64,000 nt of DNA from Bacteroides gallinarum DSM 18171 = JCM 13658. Its GTDB lineage: Bacteria > Bacteroidota > Bacteroidia > Bacteroidales > Bacteroidaceae. Position 1 is the stretch's first letter. Each line of letters starts with the position of its first letter. Shown in pieces: positions 18,793 to 27,300 of this stretch. Position numbers and translations under genes: made by a program. The notes under the pieces are model-generated. The model worked only from the letters and a program-made list of their open reading frames with translations. It did not search any database and was not told the DNA's origin. The stretch lies in NCBI RefSeq assembly GCF_000374365.1, contig NZ_KB894121.1, positions 62,001 to 126,000 on the forward strand, in the 5' to 3' direction.

Positions 18793-19962
18793 ATGACCAG
18801 ATTACCACTCATAGGTATTGCATTCGTGTGTGCATTGTCTGTGACCTCTTGCGGGACGAAGCCCCGGCAATCATCCGGCAATTCCGCTTCGGACACTGTT
18901 GCTGCTGTCTCCGCTACGGATACCGCCTCTGTTGTTATCCCCGCCTATGCCAAAGGCTATACAGTGAACTATCTCCCGGGTAACGTACGCCTGGTAGACA
19001 TACACGACCCTCAGAAGAAAGAGGGGAATACATTCCGGTACGCCTTAGTGCCCAAAGGAACGAAACCTGCCGGTATTCCCGAGGACTATACGGTAATCGA
19101 AACACCGGTGAAGCGGGTTATCTGCATGACCTCCCTGCAACTGTCCAATTTTATCCGGCTGGATGCCTGCGACCATGTGGTGGGCATCACCAGCACCCGC
19201 CACCTCTTCAATAAAGAGATGAACGGGCGGCTGAAATCGGGCGAAACATCCAAGATAGGGATTGAAGGAAATTTCGATAATGAGGTGATAATGAGCATAA
19301 ATCCCGATGTTATCTTTATCTCTCCTTTCAAACGGGGCGGATACGACGCCATGCGCGAGATAGGCATCCCGCTGGTTCCGCATCTGGGATATAAGGAGAT
19401 GAGCCCGCTGGGACAGGCGGAATGGATTAAGTTCATCGGCATGTTCATCGGGCAGGAAGCGGAGGCGAATGCAAAGTTTGCCGAAATAGAGAAGCGCTAC
19501 AACGAGCTGAAGAAACTGGTGGCGGATGTAGAGAAACGTCCCGTGGTGTTCAGCGGCGAGATACGCGGCGGCAACTGGTATGCGGTAGGCGGAAAGAGTT
19601 TTCTTGCCGAACTGTTCCGCGATGCCGGTGCGGACTATTTCCTGAAAGACGACCCGCGTTCGGGCGGTGTAACGCTGGACTTCGAAACGGTGTACAGCCA
19701 GGCGGAGAGCGCCGATTACTGGCGCATAGTCAACAGCTACGACGGAACATTCTCCTACGATGCCTTGAAGTCCTTAGACCCCCGTTATGCCGATTTCCGC
19801 GCCTTCCGCCAGAAAGGGGTAATCTATTGCAATATGCGCGAGAAACCCTTCTACGAAAGTATGCCCATGCAGCCCGAAATAGTGCTGGCAGATTTGATTC
19901 ATGCTTTTCATCCCGGCCTGTTGCCCGATTATGAACCTACCTATTACGAACGCCTGAAATGA
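18793..19962 (+). CDS. btuF: Cobalamin/iron-complex ABC substrate-binding lipoprotein (BtuF-like)
   Basis: The 389-residue protein has a lipoprotein signal with Cys20 (LSVTSCG), not followed by an acidic stretch, which suggests anchoring on the periplasmic face. The periplasmic-binding fold is seen in VKRVICMTSLQLSNFIRLDA, EVIMSINPDVIFISPF and GEIRGGNWYAVGGKSFLAELFRDAG (in part). The class covers cobalamin, haem and ferric siderophore binders. The corrinoid genes around it favour cobalamin, but no riboswitch precedes it. The stop overlaps the permease start (ATGA), so translation is coupled. Confidence 0.78.
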   Translation: MTRLPLIGIAFVCALSVTSCGTKPRQSSGNSASDTVAAVSATDTASVVIPAYAKGYTVNYLPGNVRLVDIHDPQKKEGNTFRYALVPKGTKPAGIPEDYTVIETPVKRVICMTSLQLSNFIRLDACDHVVGITSTRHLFNKEMNGRLKSGETSKIGIEGNFDNEVIMSINPDVIFISPFKRGGYDAMREIGIPLVPHLGYKEMSPLGQAEWIKFIGMFIGQEAEANAKFAEIEKRYNELKKLVADVEKRPVVFSGEIRGGNWYAVGGKSFLAELFRDAGADYFLKDDPRSGGVTLDFETVYSQAESADYWRIVNSYDGTFSYDALKSLDPRYADFRAFRQKGVIYCNMREKPFYESMPMQPEIVLADLIHAFHPGLLPDYEPTYYERLK

Positions 19963-21026
19963 TGAAAAGACCCGTACTGCTGCTGATGATATTGATATCG
20001 GCATCCATTTTCCTGCTCTTTCTCCTGAACCTGCTGCTGGGCTCCGTCCATATCCCCTTCGGTAAGATATGGGAAATTCTGTGGGGTACGGGAGCCGCTT
20101 CCCCACCCGATATGATGAGCAACCAGGAGGTGATATGGAGCAATATCATCTGGAAAAGCCGTGTGCCGCAGGCGTTGACGGCATTGGTGGCGGGAGCGGG
20201 GCTTTCGGTTAGCGGCTTGCAGATGCAGACGGTGTTCCGTAATCCGCTGGCAGGGCCTTCGGTGCTGGGCATCAGCTCGGGGGCGAGCCTGGGAGTTGCC
20301 TGCGTGGTGCTGCTGTCCGGCGCAATGGGCGGGGTGGCATTGAGCCGCCTGGGATATATGGGAGAGGTGGCTTTGTCCGTTGCCGCCATTATCGGCGCCT
20401 TGTCGGTTATGGCGCTGATTGTCTACGTCTCCCAGAAAGTGAAAGGAAACGTAACACTGCTCATTATCGGCGTGATGATAGGCTATGTGGCGAGCGCCGT
20501 TATCGGCGTGCTGAAATATTTCAGTGTGGAAGAAGATATACGTGCTTACGTTATCTGGGGGCTGGGCAGCTTTGCACGCGTATCCGGCGACCAGATGATA
20601 CTGTTCGTCTGTATCATGGCAGTGCTGCTGCCGTTGTCGTTCCTGCTGATAAAGACCATGAACCTGCTGCTGTTGGGCGACGGCTATGCGCGCAATTTAG
20701 GACTGAATATCAAACGGGCGCGCCTGCTCGTCATATCCTGCTCCGGAGTGTTGGTGGCTATTGTAACCGCTTACTGCGGGCCTATTATGTTTATCGGGCT
20801 GGCAGTGCCCCACCTATGCCGTGCTATCTTCCATACGTCCGACCACCGCATCCTGATGCCCGCCACCTTGCTGGTAGGCGCTGCACTGGCGCTGGTGTGC
20901 AACCTGATAGCCCGTATGCCGGGATTCGAGGGAGCATTGCCCGTCAATTCGGTAACGGCGCTGGTCGGTGCGCCGGTCGTGGCATCCGTACTTTTCAGAA
21001 AGAGAAAAGGAGAACTGAACGAATAG
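19959..21026 (+). CDS. btuC: FecCD-type ABC permease (BtuC-like)
   Basis: The 355-residue FecCD/BtuC-family permease has about ten membrane segments. Family motifs include LGSVHIPFGKIWEIL, WKSRVPQALTALVAGAGLSV, LQMQTVFRNPLAGPSVLGIS and GPIMFIGLAVPHLCRAIF. Its start overlaps the substrate-binding gene by four bases. It pairs with the ATPase at 21207, although 180 bases of repeat DNA separate them. Substrate is inferred from context as cobalamin or another corrinoid. Confidence 0.85.
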   Translation: MMKRPVLLLMILISASIFLLFLLNLLLGSVHIPFGKIWEILWGTGAASPPDMMSNQEVIWSNIIWKSRVPQALTALVAGAGLSVSGLQMQTVFRNPLAGPSVLGISSGASLGVACVVLLSGAMGGVALSRLGYMGEVALSVAAIIGALSVMALIVYVSQKVKGNVTLLIIGVMIGYVASAVIGVLKYFSVEEDIRAYVIWGLGSFARVSGDQMILFVCIMAVLLPLSFLLIKTMNLLLLGDGYARNLGLNIKRARLLVISCSGVLVAIVTAYCGPIMFIGLAVPHLCRAIFHTSDHRILMPATLLVGAALALVCNLIARMPGFEGALPVNSVTALVGAPVVASVLFRKRKGELNE

Positions 21027-21029
21027 CCT

Positions 21030-21206
21030 GCTAAACAGTAAATGCGACGAACCATATAGCCTTGTAAATTAGATAATCTGTAATGCGATAACCCATAATT
21101 AGATAGCACCATAATTAGATAACCCATAACCCTGATAACCCATAACCCCGATAACCTGTAATTAGATAACCCATAATTCGATAACCTATAAACCCGATAA
21201 CCCGAA
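21030..21206. repeat. GATAACCCATAATTA-type array between permease and ATPase genes
   Basis: About nine copies of a 15-16-bp unit (GATAACCCATAATTA and variants) run from just after the permease stop to the base before the ATPase start codon. The first units (ACGAATAGCCTG, then ACGAACCATATAGCCTTG) look like copies of the permease 3' end including its TAG stop. Confidence 0.8.
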
Positions 21207-22226
21207 TTGAATAACGAGACTATACATATCGAAAACCTCTCTATCGGCTATCCCGGTAAGAGCGATGTAAAAGTAGTAGCAGACGGTATCTGCGCCGGCA
21301 TCAACAGCGGCGAGCTGACCTGCCTGTTAGGAGCCAACGGAGTAGGGAAATCCACGCTGCTCCGTACATTGTCCGCCTTTCAGCCCAAGTTGGGCGGAGA
21401 GATACGTATCCAGGGAAAAGAGATTGAATCCTATACCGACAAGCAACTCTCGCGCGTTATCAGCGTGGTGCTGACGGAGAAATGCGATATCCGCAATATG
21501 TCCGTTATGGAATTGATAGGATTAGGACGTAGCCCTTATACCGGCTTCTGGGGTACGCTCACCAAAGAAGACAAGCGTGTGGTAGAGCACTCCATTGCTT
21601 TGGTCGGCATCCCCCACCTGACACACCGAATGGTGCATACGCTGAGCGACGGCGAGCGCCAGAAGGTAATGATAGCTAAGGCACTTGCCCAGGAAACCCC
21701 GGTGATTTACTTGGACGAGCCTACCGCCTTCCTCGACTTCCCCAGTAAGGTAGAGATGATGCAATTGCTGCACCACCTCAGCCGGCAGACGGACAAGACT
21801 ATTTTCCTCTCCACGCACGACCTCGAACTTGCCTTGCAGATAGCCGACAAAATCTGGCTTATGGACAAGGCGAACGGCGTCACTATCGGCACTCCCGAAG
21901 ACCTCTCCCTGAACGGTAGCCTTAGCAGCTTCTTCGCCCGCAAAGGCATCGTATTCGACCTGGAAACCGGACTGTTCCGTGTAGACAATGAATATACCTC
22001 GCAGATACGTCTGACGGGACACGGGCAGAGATATGCCATGGTGCGCAAGGCTTTGCAGCGCAACGGCATACTCGCTAATCGCAATATCGAGTCGGAAACC
22101 TATATCGAGACGGGCGATTTGAAGGGAGACGGCGTTTTTGTTCTGCATCAGCCCGGTAAAGAACCGGTCGTTGTTGCCAGCATCGAGGACTTATTGGCAG
22201 TAGTTCAAGCTTCTTTGCCGTCTTGA
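21207..22226 (+). CDS. btuD: ABC ATP-binding protein (BtuD/FecE-like) with C-terminal extension
   Basis: The ATPase has Walker A LLGANGVGKSTLLRT, the signature LSDGERQKVMIAKALAQ, Walker B VIYLDEPTAFLD and the switch histidine in STHDLE. The length, 339 residues, exceeds the roughly 255 of FecE/BtuD; the extra C-terminal part (from about residue 250) is a small domain of unknown role. The start is unusual: a TTG at 21207 directly abutting repeat DNA, with an in-frame stop at 21198. No ATG is available before Walker A. It completes the importer with the two genes upstream. Confidence 0.83.
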   Translation: MNNETIHIENLSIGYPGKSDVKVVADGICAGINSGELTCLLGANGVGKSTLLRTLSAFQPKLGGEIRIQGKEIESYTDKQLSRVISVVLTEKCDIRNMSVMELIGLGRSPYTGFWGTLTKEDKRVVEHSIALVGIPHLTHRMVHTLSDGERQKVMIAKALAQETPVIYLDEPTAFLDFPSKVEMMQLLHHLSRQTDKTIFLSTHDLELALQIADKIWLMDKANGVTIGTPEDLSLNGSLSSFFARKGIVFDLETGLFRVDNEYTSQIRLTGHGQRYAMVRKALQRNGILANRNIESETYIETGDLKGDGVFVLHQPGKEPVVVASIEDLLAVVQASLPS

Positions 22227-22255
22227 TAAGCCGTAATATGTTTGCCGAAGCAGGG

Positions 22256-22510
22256 CAGAATGTGACCTAATGTGACAGAGTGCAACATAATAGAGTAGAA
22301 CGTAACAGAGTAAAACTAATGTCGCAGAATGCAATGTATAGGGCAGGATGTAACAGAATAAACCTAATGTCACAGAGTGCAACATAATAGGGTGAGCGTA
22401 ACAGAATAAAACCTAATGTTACAGAATGCAACGTAATAGGGTAGAACGTATCAGAATAAACCTAATACCACAGAATACAACGTAATAGAGCAGAATATAA
22501 CAGAACACAG
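22256..22510. repeat. 49-bp degenerate tandem array after the ABC ATPase
   Basis: Five copies of a unit starting CCTAATGTGACAGAGTGCAA have phase points 22266, 22315, 22363, 22412 and 22461 (period 48-49 bp). Each unit contains half-repeats ending in ACAGARTAAA. This fills most of the 332-base gap between convergent genes; no terminator stands out. Confidence 0.85.
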
Positions 22511-22558
22511 CACAACACAACAAACCCTGAAAAGCCGTCCCCCCTTGCCGTCCAGTCC

Positions 22559-23236
22559 TTACCGGAATCGGAACCTATACCCTACGGTAAAGAAAGAAGC
22601 GAAATTCCGGGGCAGATAACCGTTGAACTCCTTTTTCATAACCTTGTACAGTTGTTGATTAACCTTTACCAAGCCCACTTGTGCTTCCGCACCGATAATA
22701 AACCTGCGGTATTCGAATTCGATTCCCGTTGTGATACCGGCATCCAACCGCCTGTTTCCCGCATTGTCTGCCAATACGCAGCCGAAGGTATCTATCCTGA
22801 AATGGCGATAAGCTTTGGTAGAACTGTTGTTGTAATAATACGGAATGCTGCCGGAAGTCTTTCCGCCCGCACCGCAGGCAATGTACGCACCCATGTCCAG
22901 CGAAACATGGTAATTCTCCCCCAGAGGCAGACGTACGGCAGCCGTAACGGGAATCTGCAAATACAATTCATGCATCTTGGCATACCTCACATACTTCATG
23001 TCTTTGCAGCCGCCTATGGATACGAATTCCAGGGCAGATTGCAATGCCCAAGTACTGTTCAGCATATATTCCACACCTATCCCCGCCTTGTAAGCTATCT
23101 GCGTTTCGCTGCCCGAATGCTTCCCGTAAAGGCGGGAAGTCCCTATCCCTGCCTTGGCATGGAAAGAGAAGGGCGATTGGGCATACCCGGCAGATACGGC
23201 AAGAGCCAGGCAAATCATCACTATTATCTTTTTCAT
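22559..23236 (-). CDS. Small outer-membrane beta-barrel protein, last gene of the cbi operon
   Basis: The 225-residue product has a signal peptide (MKKIIVMICLALAVSAGYAQ) and alternating strands typical of PorT/OmpA-like 8-stranded barrels (FHAKAGIGTSRLYG, AYKAGIGVEYMLN, TTGIEFEYRRFIIGAEAQVG), ending in a terminal strand FFTVGYRFRFR. Its ATG overlaps the cbiJD stop by four bases (ATGA), so translation is coupled to the cobalamin enzyme. A transport or stabilising role in corrinoid handling is possible but unproven. Confidence 0.72.
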   Translation of the reverse strand: MKKIIVMICLALAVSAGYAQSPFSFHAKAGIGTSRLYGKHSGSETQIAYKAGIGVEYMLNSTWALQSALEFVSIGGCKDMKYVRYAKMHELYLQIPVTAAVRLPLGENYHVSLDMGAYIACGAGGKTSGSIPYYYNNSSTKAYRHFRIDTFGCVLADNAGNRRLDAGITTGIEFEYRRFIIGAEAQVGLVKVNQQLYKVMKKEFNGYLPRNFASFFTVGYRFRFR

Positions 23237-25122
23237 ACGTATATCTTCCCGTCCTCACTGATTAACAATATGGTAAGCTCCCCGTGAGGTAACAAGGAAG
23301 CGCAACATCGCCGGCAATATCCAATCAGTAACTTGGCGAACCCCTCCGTCTTTTCAGCAGGAATGATACTCCACAATTCGCGTGCCAGGTTCATCTGCCG
23401 TATAGCCGCCGCTACCTCCTCTCCGCATGCCGCTTGCCGGGCTATATCCAGGATAAAATCCCTGTTCATCGTAACCTTCTTGCTGTGAGTGTCGAGATTA
23501 CCCTCCGCCAGCTTCACCGCCTTGCCTATCATTACGCCTAATGTAACGCGAGGCACTCCCAGCTCATCGGCAATCTTCAAAGTCTCCCCGATGAAATTGC
23601 CGTAATGCACGAAAGCCTGTGCCGGCAAATCGGGATAATACGCCTTGATGTAACGCTCGCTCTTTGCCCCGGAGCTGATAACTACCCGCGGGCTGCCTGT
23701 GGCGCGCGCCACCTCCATAGACTTGCGGATAGAGCCGATGAAAGCCTCGGTAGAGAACGGCTTCACGATACCCGACGTACCGATGATAGATATCCCCCCC
23801 CTTATACCCAGGCGGGGATTGAAAGTACGTCCGGCTATCTCCTCTCCGCTGGGCACGGAGATAGTAACCAGGAACGGGGCGGAACGCCTGGGTATGCCGA
23901 GCCGTTCGAGGCACAGCCTTACATTGTCCGCTATCATCTTGCGCGGAGTAGGGTTGATAGCCGGCATACCCGGTTCCAGCCCCAGTCCGGACAAGGTGAC
24001 GATACCTATGCCTTCCCCTCCGGTGACGACGATATTGTAATCCGCCGCTTCCCCGCCACCCGGTTCATCCGCTTCGTACGGCACGGCTACACTCGCCTTT
24101 ATCCGCATTCCGTCGGTGATGTCGGGGTCGTCTCCCGCATCCTTTATAACGCAGGCTTCCGCCTTCCGCATCCGGCTGCCGTTTACGAGGCAACTATGCG
24201 GAAACCCCTCCCGGTTCTCCACCGGCACGCTTATCTGCTCCCCGTTGGGCAACACTACCGGAAACTCCCCGGGACGCGGCTGTCCGCCGAAGCCGAACAA
24301 ATCCCACGTGGCAGCTACGGCGGCTGCGGTGGCACAAGTCCCGGTGGTGAGCCCGCTGCGCAAAGGATAGAAATCCGGTACGAACTTCTCCACCATTCTC
24401 CGCAACCCATGTTCACCGTTCACCGTTACGAAATCTTCCGGAAGCGGCGGACGCTCTATCGCAAAAATACGGATACCCAGCTCACGGGCAGCCTCCACCT
24501 TTTCGGGAAAACCACCGGACACACCGCTTTCCTTAAGCAAGATTGCATCGGGACGAAGCCGGCGCATCGGCAGGCGCTCGTCCTCCCCCGTACGGTAGTA
24601 ACATAGATATTCCTCGGAGAAACCCTGGCGGCGTGCCAGCTCGCGCGAACTTTCGCGGTCGAGGATGCGGAAATAACAGCGGCAGCCTTCCCGCCAGAGC
24701 GTTTCCAGCTTGCCGATAGTCTGTACGCCGGTCAGTGCCAGCAGCACACGGATACCCTCCTCCCTTATCCGGCAGATAGCATCCCCGTAATCCCTGCACC
24801 ACACGATACCTTCCGCCTCCCTTTTCGGGTAGATGCGCTCGTAGCGTATAACCGGTATCCGGAGCCTGCCAGCCGCTTCACCGACATTCCGGTGCAGCTC
24901 CCCCGCAAAGGGATGTGCGGCATCCACCAACAGCGAGATATGGTGGCTGCGGCAGAAACTCTCCAGCCCGCTGCCGTCCATGCCCCCTTGCAGGCGGATG
25001 CCGTTGTGCAAGGTAATATCCTGCTCACTGCCCCTGGTGGAGTAATAAAAAGGCTTTCCCGCTTCCTCGAGCGTCCGGACTGCTATGCGTCCTTCGGTTG
25101 TGCCGCCTAATACGAGTATCAT
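23233..25122 (-). CDS. cbiJD: CbiJ-CbiD fusion: precorrin-6A reductase / cobalt-precorrin-5B C1-methyltransferase
   Basis: Residues 1 to about 245 are CbiJ/CobK (MILVLGGTTEGRIAVRTLEE, LLVDAAHPFAGELHRNV, LLKESGVSGGFPEKVEAA), which reduces the corrin ring at the precorrin-6A stage with NAD(P)H. From about residue 250 the CbiD domain starts with LRSGLTTGTCATAAAVAAT and has IKDAGDDPDITDGM and SIIGTSGIVKPFS; it methylates C1. Total length is 629, as expected for the two together. It is 23 bases downstream of cbiGF and overlaps the barrel gene. Confidence 0.93.
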   Translation of the reverse strand: MILVLGGTTEGRIAVRTLEEAGKPFYYSTRGSEQDITLHNGIRLQGGMDGSGLESFCRSHHISLLVDAAHPFAGELHRNVGEAAGRLRIPVIRYERIYPKREAEGIVWCRDYGDAICRIREEGIRVLLALTGVQTIGKLETLWREGCRCYFRILDRESSRELARRQGFSEEYLCYYRTGEDERLPMRRLRPDAILLKESGVSGGFPEKVEAARELGIRIFAIERPPLPEDFVTVNGEHGLRRMVEKFVPDFYPLRSGLTTGTCATAAAVAATWDLFGFGGQPRPGEFPVVLPNGEQISVPVENREGFPHSCLVNGSRMRKAEACVIKDAGDDPDITDGMRIKASVAVPYEADEPGGGEAADYNIVVTGGEGIGIVTLSGLGLEPGMPAINPTPRKMIADNVRLCLERLGIPRRSAPFLVTISVPSGEEIAGRTFNPRLGIRGGISIIGTSGIVKPFSTEAFIGSIRKSMEVARATGSPRVVISSGAKSERYIKAYYPDLPAQAFVHYGNFIGETLKIADELGVPRVTLGVMIGKAVKLAEGNLDTHSKKVTMNRDFILDIARQAACGEEVAAAIRQMNLARELWSIIPAEKTEGFAKLLIGYCRRCCASLLPHGELTILLISEDGKIYV

Positions 25123-25145
25123 GGTAATGGAGTGGTAAATGCGGT

Positions 25146-27167
25146 TTATTGTCTGAATAAATGTTTAAACTCGTGCGCATACAGCCGCGACAGCCCTTCC
25201 CGGTTGCCGATAGCCTCGCCTACGACAATCATCGTTGTCAGCGTCAGGCTGTTTTCCTTCACTATCCGGGCGAGGTCTTTCAGCTCACCGGTAAAGATAC
25301 GTTCGTCTTGCCAGGTCAGATGATAACACACGGCTACGGGAGTCGTTTCCGGGTACTCCTGCAAAAGCTCCGCCTGCACCTGCTCCGCGATGCCTGCGCT
25401 TAAGAAGATACACATGGTGCTTTGCGAGCGTGCTAGCAGGTGCAGCTTCTCCCGCTCGGGCATGGGAGTACGCCCCTCGCCGCGGGTAAGAATGATACTC
25501 TGCACCTTCTCTGGGATAGTGAACTGCGATTTCAGGGCTGCCGCCGCTGCCTGGAAAGAAGATATGCCAGGGGTGATATGATAACTCATGTTATGCCGGT
25601 CGAAGTAATTCATCTGCTCCTGTATCGCCCCGTAGATACACGGGTCGCCCGTGTGCAGGCGTACGATAAACTTGCCTTTGTCGTAGAACTCCTTCATCAG
25701 CGCAAACTGCTCCTCCAAGTCCATGGAAGCGGAGCTGCGTACCGTAGCGCCCGGCTTGGCGCACAACGTCAGCTCACGGGGTACAAGGCTGCCCGCATAA
25801 AGAATAAGGTCTGCCTTCTCCAACATCTGCCTGCCGCGCACGGAGATAAGGTCGGGACTGCCCGGACCCGCACCCACAATCTCGATATGCCCCCGGCGTA
25901 CGGCGCGTATATCCATGGCAACGGCTATCGTGTAGTTGCCGCCTTTCCTTTTCGGCATTACCAGTTGCGCGTTGCCGGCAGACAGTATGGCGGCAGCTTC
26001 GCATACGCTGGGCGTTCCCATATGCTTCATTACGGTAGGGCTGGGAGTAGGAACCTCTACCTCCGCCAATTCCCCGGCGGTGTAGAAGCGAAGCTCCCAT
26101 TTCCCCTCGAGCGACTTCACCACCGGCTCCTCGCGTTTGGCGTCGATTGTAGAGAAAGAGGCGATTGCCTGCAAAGGGATGTTGCAGGCTTTCAGCTCGT
26201 CTTGGAGAGCTTTCATCACTGTGTTTACCGGCTCAGCCTGGTGTGCAAGCCCGATGCCTGCATGCAGTACGCGCGGCACATAACAGATAAGCGGCTTTCC
26301 TTCCAACGGCGGTATTTTCGGAGAAACGCACAGCACCAGTTCGAAGCGGGAAGGGTCGATGTCCTCCAGGCGGTAGAACACCTCCACGTGGGCGGGAAGA
26401 TGAGCTTCCAGCCAGTCGGTTCCCTCGTCGCGCACCTCGAGCAACAGAGCGGTAGGTTTTCCGGCAACGAAAATCCCGATAGCCTCGTTCATGCACACCC
26501 TCATCTTTTCTTCGGAAGTAGAGGCAGGCTCTGCCGGCGACGGGGCGGGAGAGGTTGCCCTGATAACCGGAAACCAGCCGAAACGCCCGGGCAGTCGGTC
26601 TAACGCCCACAACCCGGTAAGGTCGCTTTGGGTAGTTACTACCGGTTCGGCGCCTAATATGCCTGCCACCACGACAGCCAGTTCGTTGGCTCCGCCGATG
26701 TGTCCGGAAAGGACGGAAATGGCATATTTGCCGGTACTGTCCACGCAGACTACGGCGGGGTCGGTGTACTTGTTCTTCACGCAAGGGGCGATAGAACGGA
26801 CACAGATACCCATGGCACCGATAAAGATAAAGGCGCCGTAACGGTTGAAGTTGTCGGCGGTGAAACTGCCGGCAGATTCTATATGGGTACATCCTTCCTC
26901 ATGGCGCGGGGTAAAAATCGTTGCGCCCGGCAACTCTTTAAGCAATAGCCGTGCAGAATTCAGCCCGGCTTCCGAAACAAGGATAATGGCGGTTTTTATG
27001 TCGGGTGTATCGGACTTCATGTCAGGCATATCGGTTTTTGTATTTGGTGTATCGGGCTTCGTGTCGGGCATATCGGTTTTTGTATTTAGTGTATCGGACT
27101 TCATGTCAGGCATGTCAGCTTTCGTATTTAGTGTATCGGTTTTCATACCGGATATATCAGTTTTCAT
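25146..27167 (-). CDS. cbiGF: CbiG-CbiF fusion: cobalt-precorrin-5A hydrolase / precorrin-4 C11-methyltransferase
   Basis: Residues about 60-400 are CbiG (FIGAMGICVRSIAPCVKNKY, STGKYAISVLSGHIGGANE), which opens the ring lactone and releases acetaldehyde. The rest is CbiF/CobM (IEIVGAGPGSPDLISVRGRQ, LHTGDPCIYGAIQEQM), which methylates C11. The first 60 residues are an odd 7-residue repeat of the type MPDMKSD/TPNTKTD with no counterpart in CbiG; the true start may be any of the many methionines there. Total length is 673. Confidence 0.92.
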   Translation of the reverse strand: MKTDISGMKTDTLNTKADMPDMKSDTLNTKTDMPDTKPDTPNTKTDMPDMKSDTPDIKTAIILVSEAGLNSARLLLKELPGATIFTPRHEEGCTHIESAGSFTADNFNRYGAFIFIGAMGICVRSIAPCVKNKYTDPAVVCVDSTGKYAISVLSGHIGGANELAVVVAGILGAEPVVTTQSDLTGLWALDRLPGRFGWFPVIRATSPAPSPAEPASTSEEKMRVCMNEAIGIFVAGKPTALLLEVRDEGTDWLEAHLPAHVEVFYRLEDIDPSRFELVLCVSPKIPPLEGKPLICYVPRVLHAGIGLAHQAEPVNTVMKALQDELKACNIPLQAIASFSTIDAKREEPVVKSLEGKWELRFYTAGELAEVEVPTPSPTVMKHMGTPSVCEAAAILSAGNAQLVMPKRKGGNYTIAVAMDIRAVRRGHIEIVGAGPGSPDLISVRGRQMLEKADLILYAGSLVPRELTLCAKPGATVRSSASMDLEEQFALMKEFYDKGKFIVRLHTGDPCIYGAIQEQMNYFDRHNMSYHITPGISSFQAAAAALKSQFTIPEKVQSIILTRGEGRTPMPEREKLHLLARSQSTMCIFLSAGIAEQVQAELLQEYPETTPVAVCYHLTWQDERIFTGELKDLARIVKENSLTLTTMIVVGEAIGNREGLSRLYAHEFKHLFRQ

Positions 27168-27300
27168 AAGTGGGTATATTGTTTTTTATAATGGATATAT
27201 TTGTTTCTGTAACGGATATATCAGTTTCTATAATGTGTATTCATTTCAGAAGATACAGCCTTCTTTTAGGAAGATACAACCTTCATCTCAGGAGATACAG
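26988..27300. repeat. 21-bp array crossing the cbiET 3' end, the gap and the cbiGF 5' end
   Basis: A 21-bp period runs through the last codons of cbiET (AGATACAGCCTTCATTATCTC-like units near 27241-27300), the 98-base gap (GGATATATCAGTTTC-like units) and the first 60 codons of cbiGF (TATCGGTTTTTGTATTTAGT-like units). The sequence drifts along the block, but the spacing holds and stays in frame within both genes. Confidence 0.75.
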
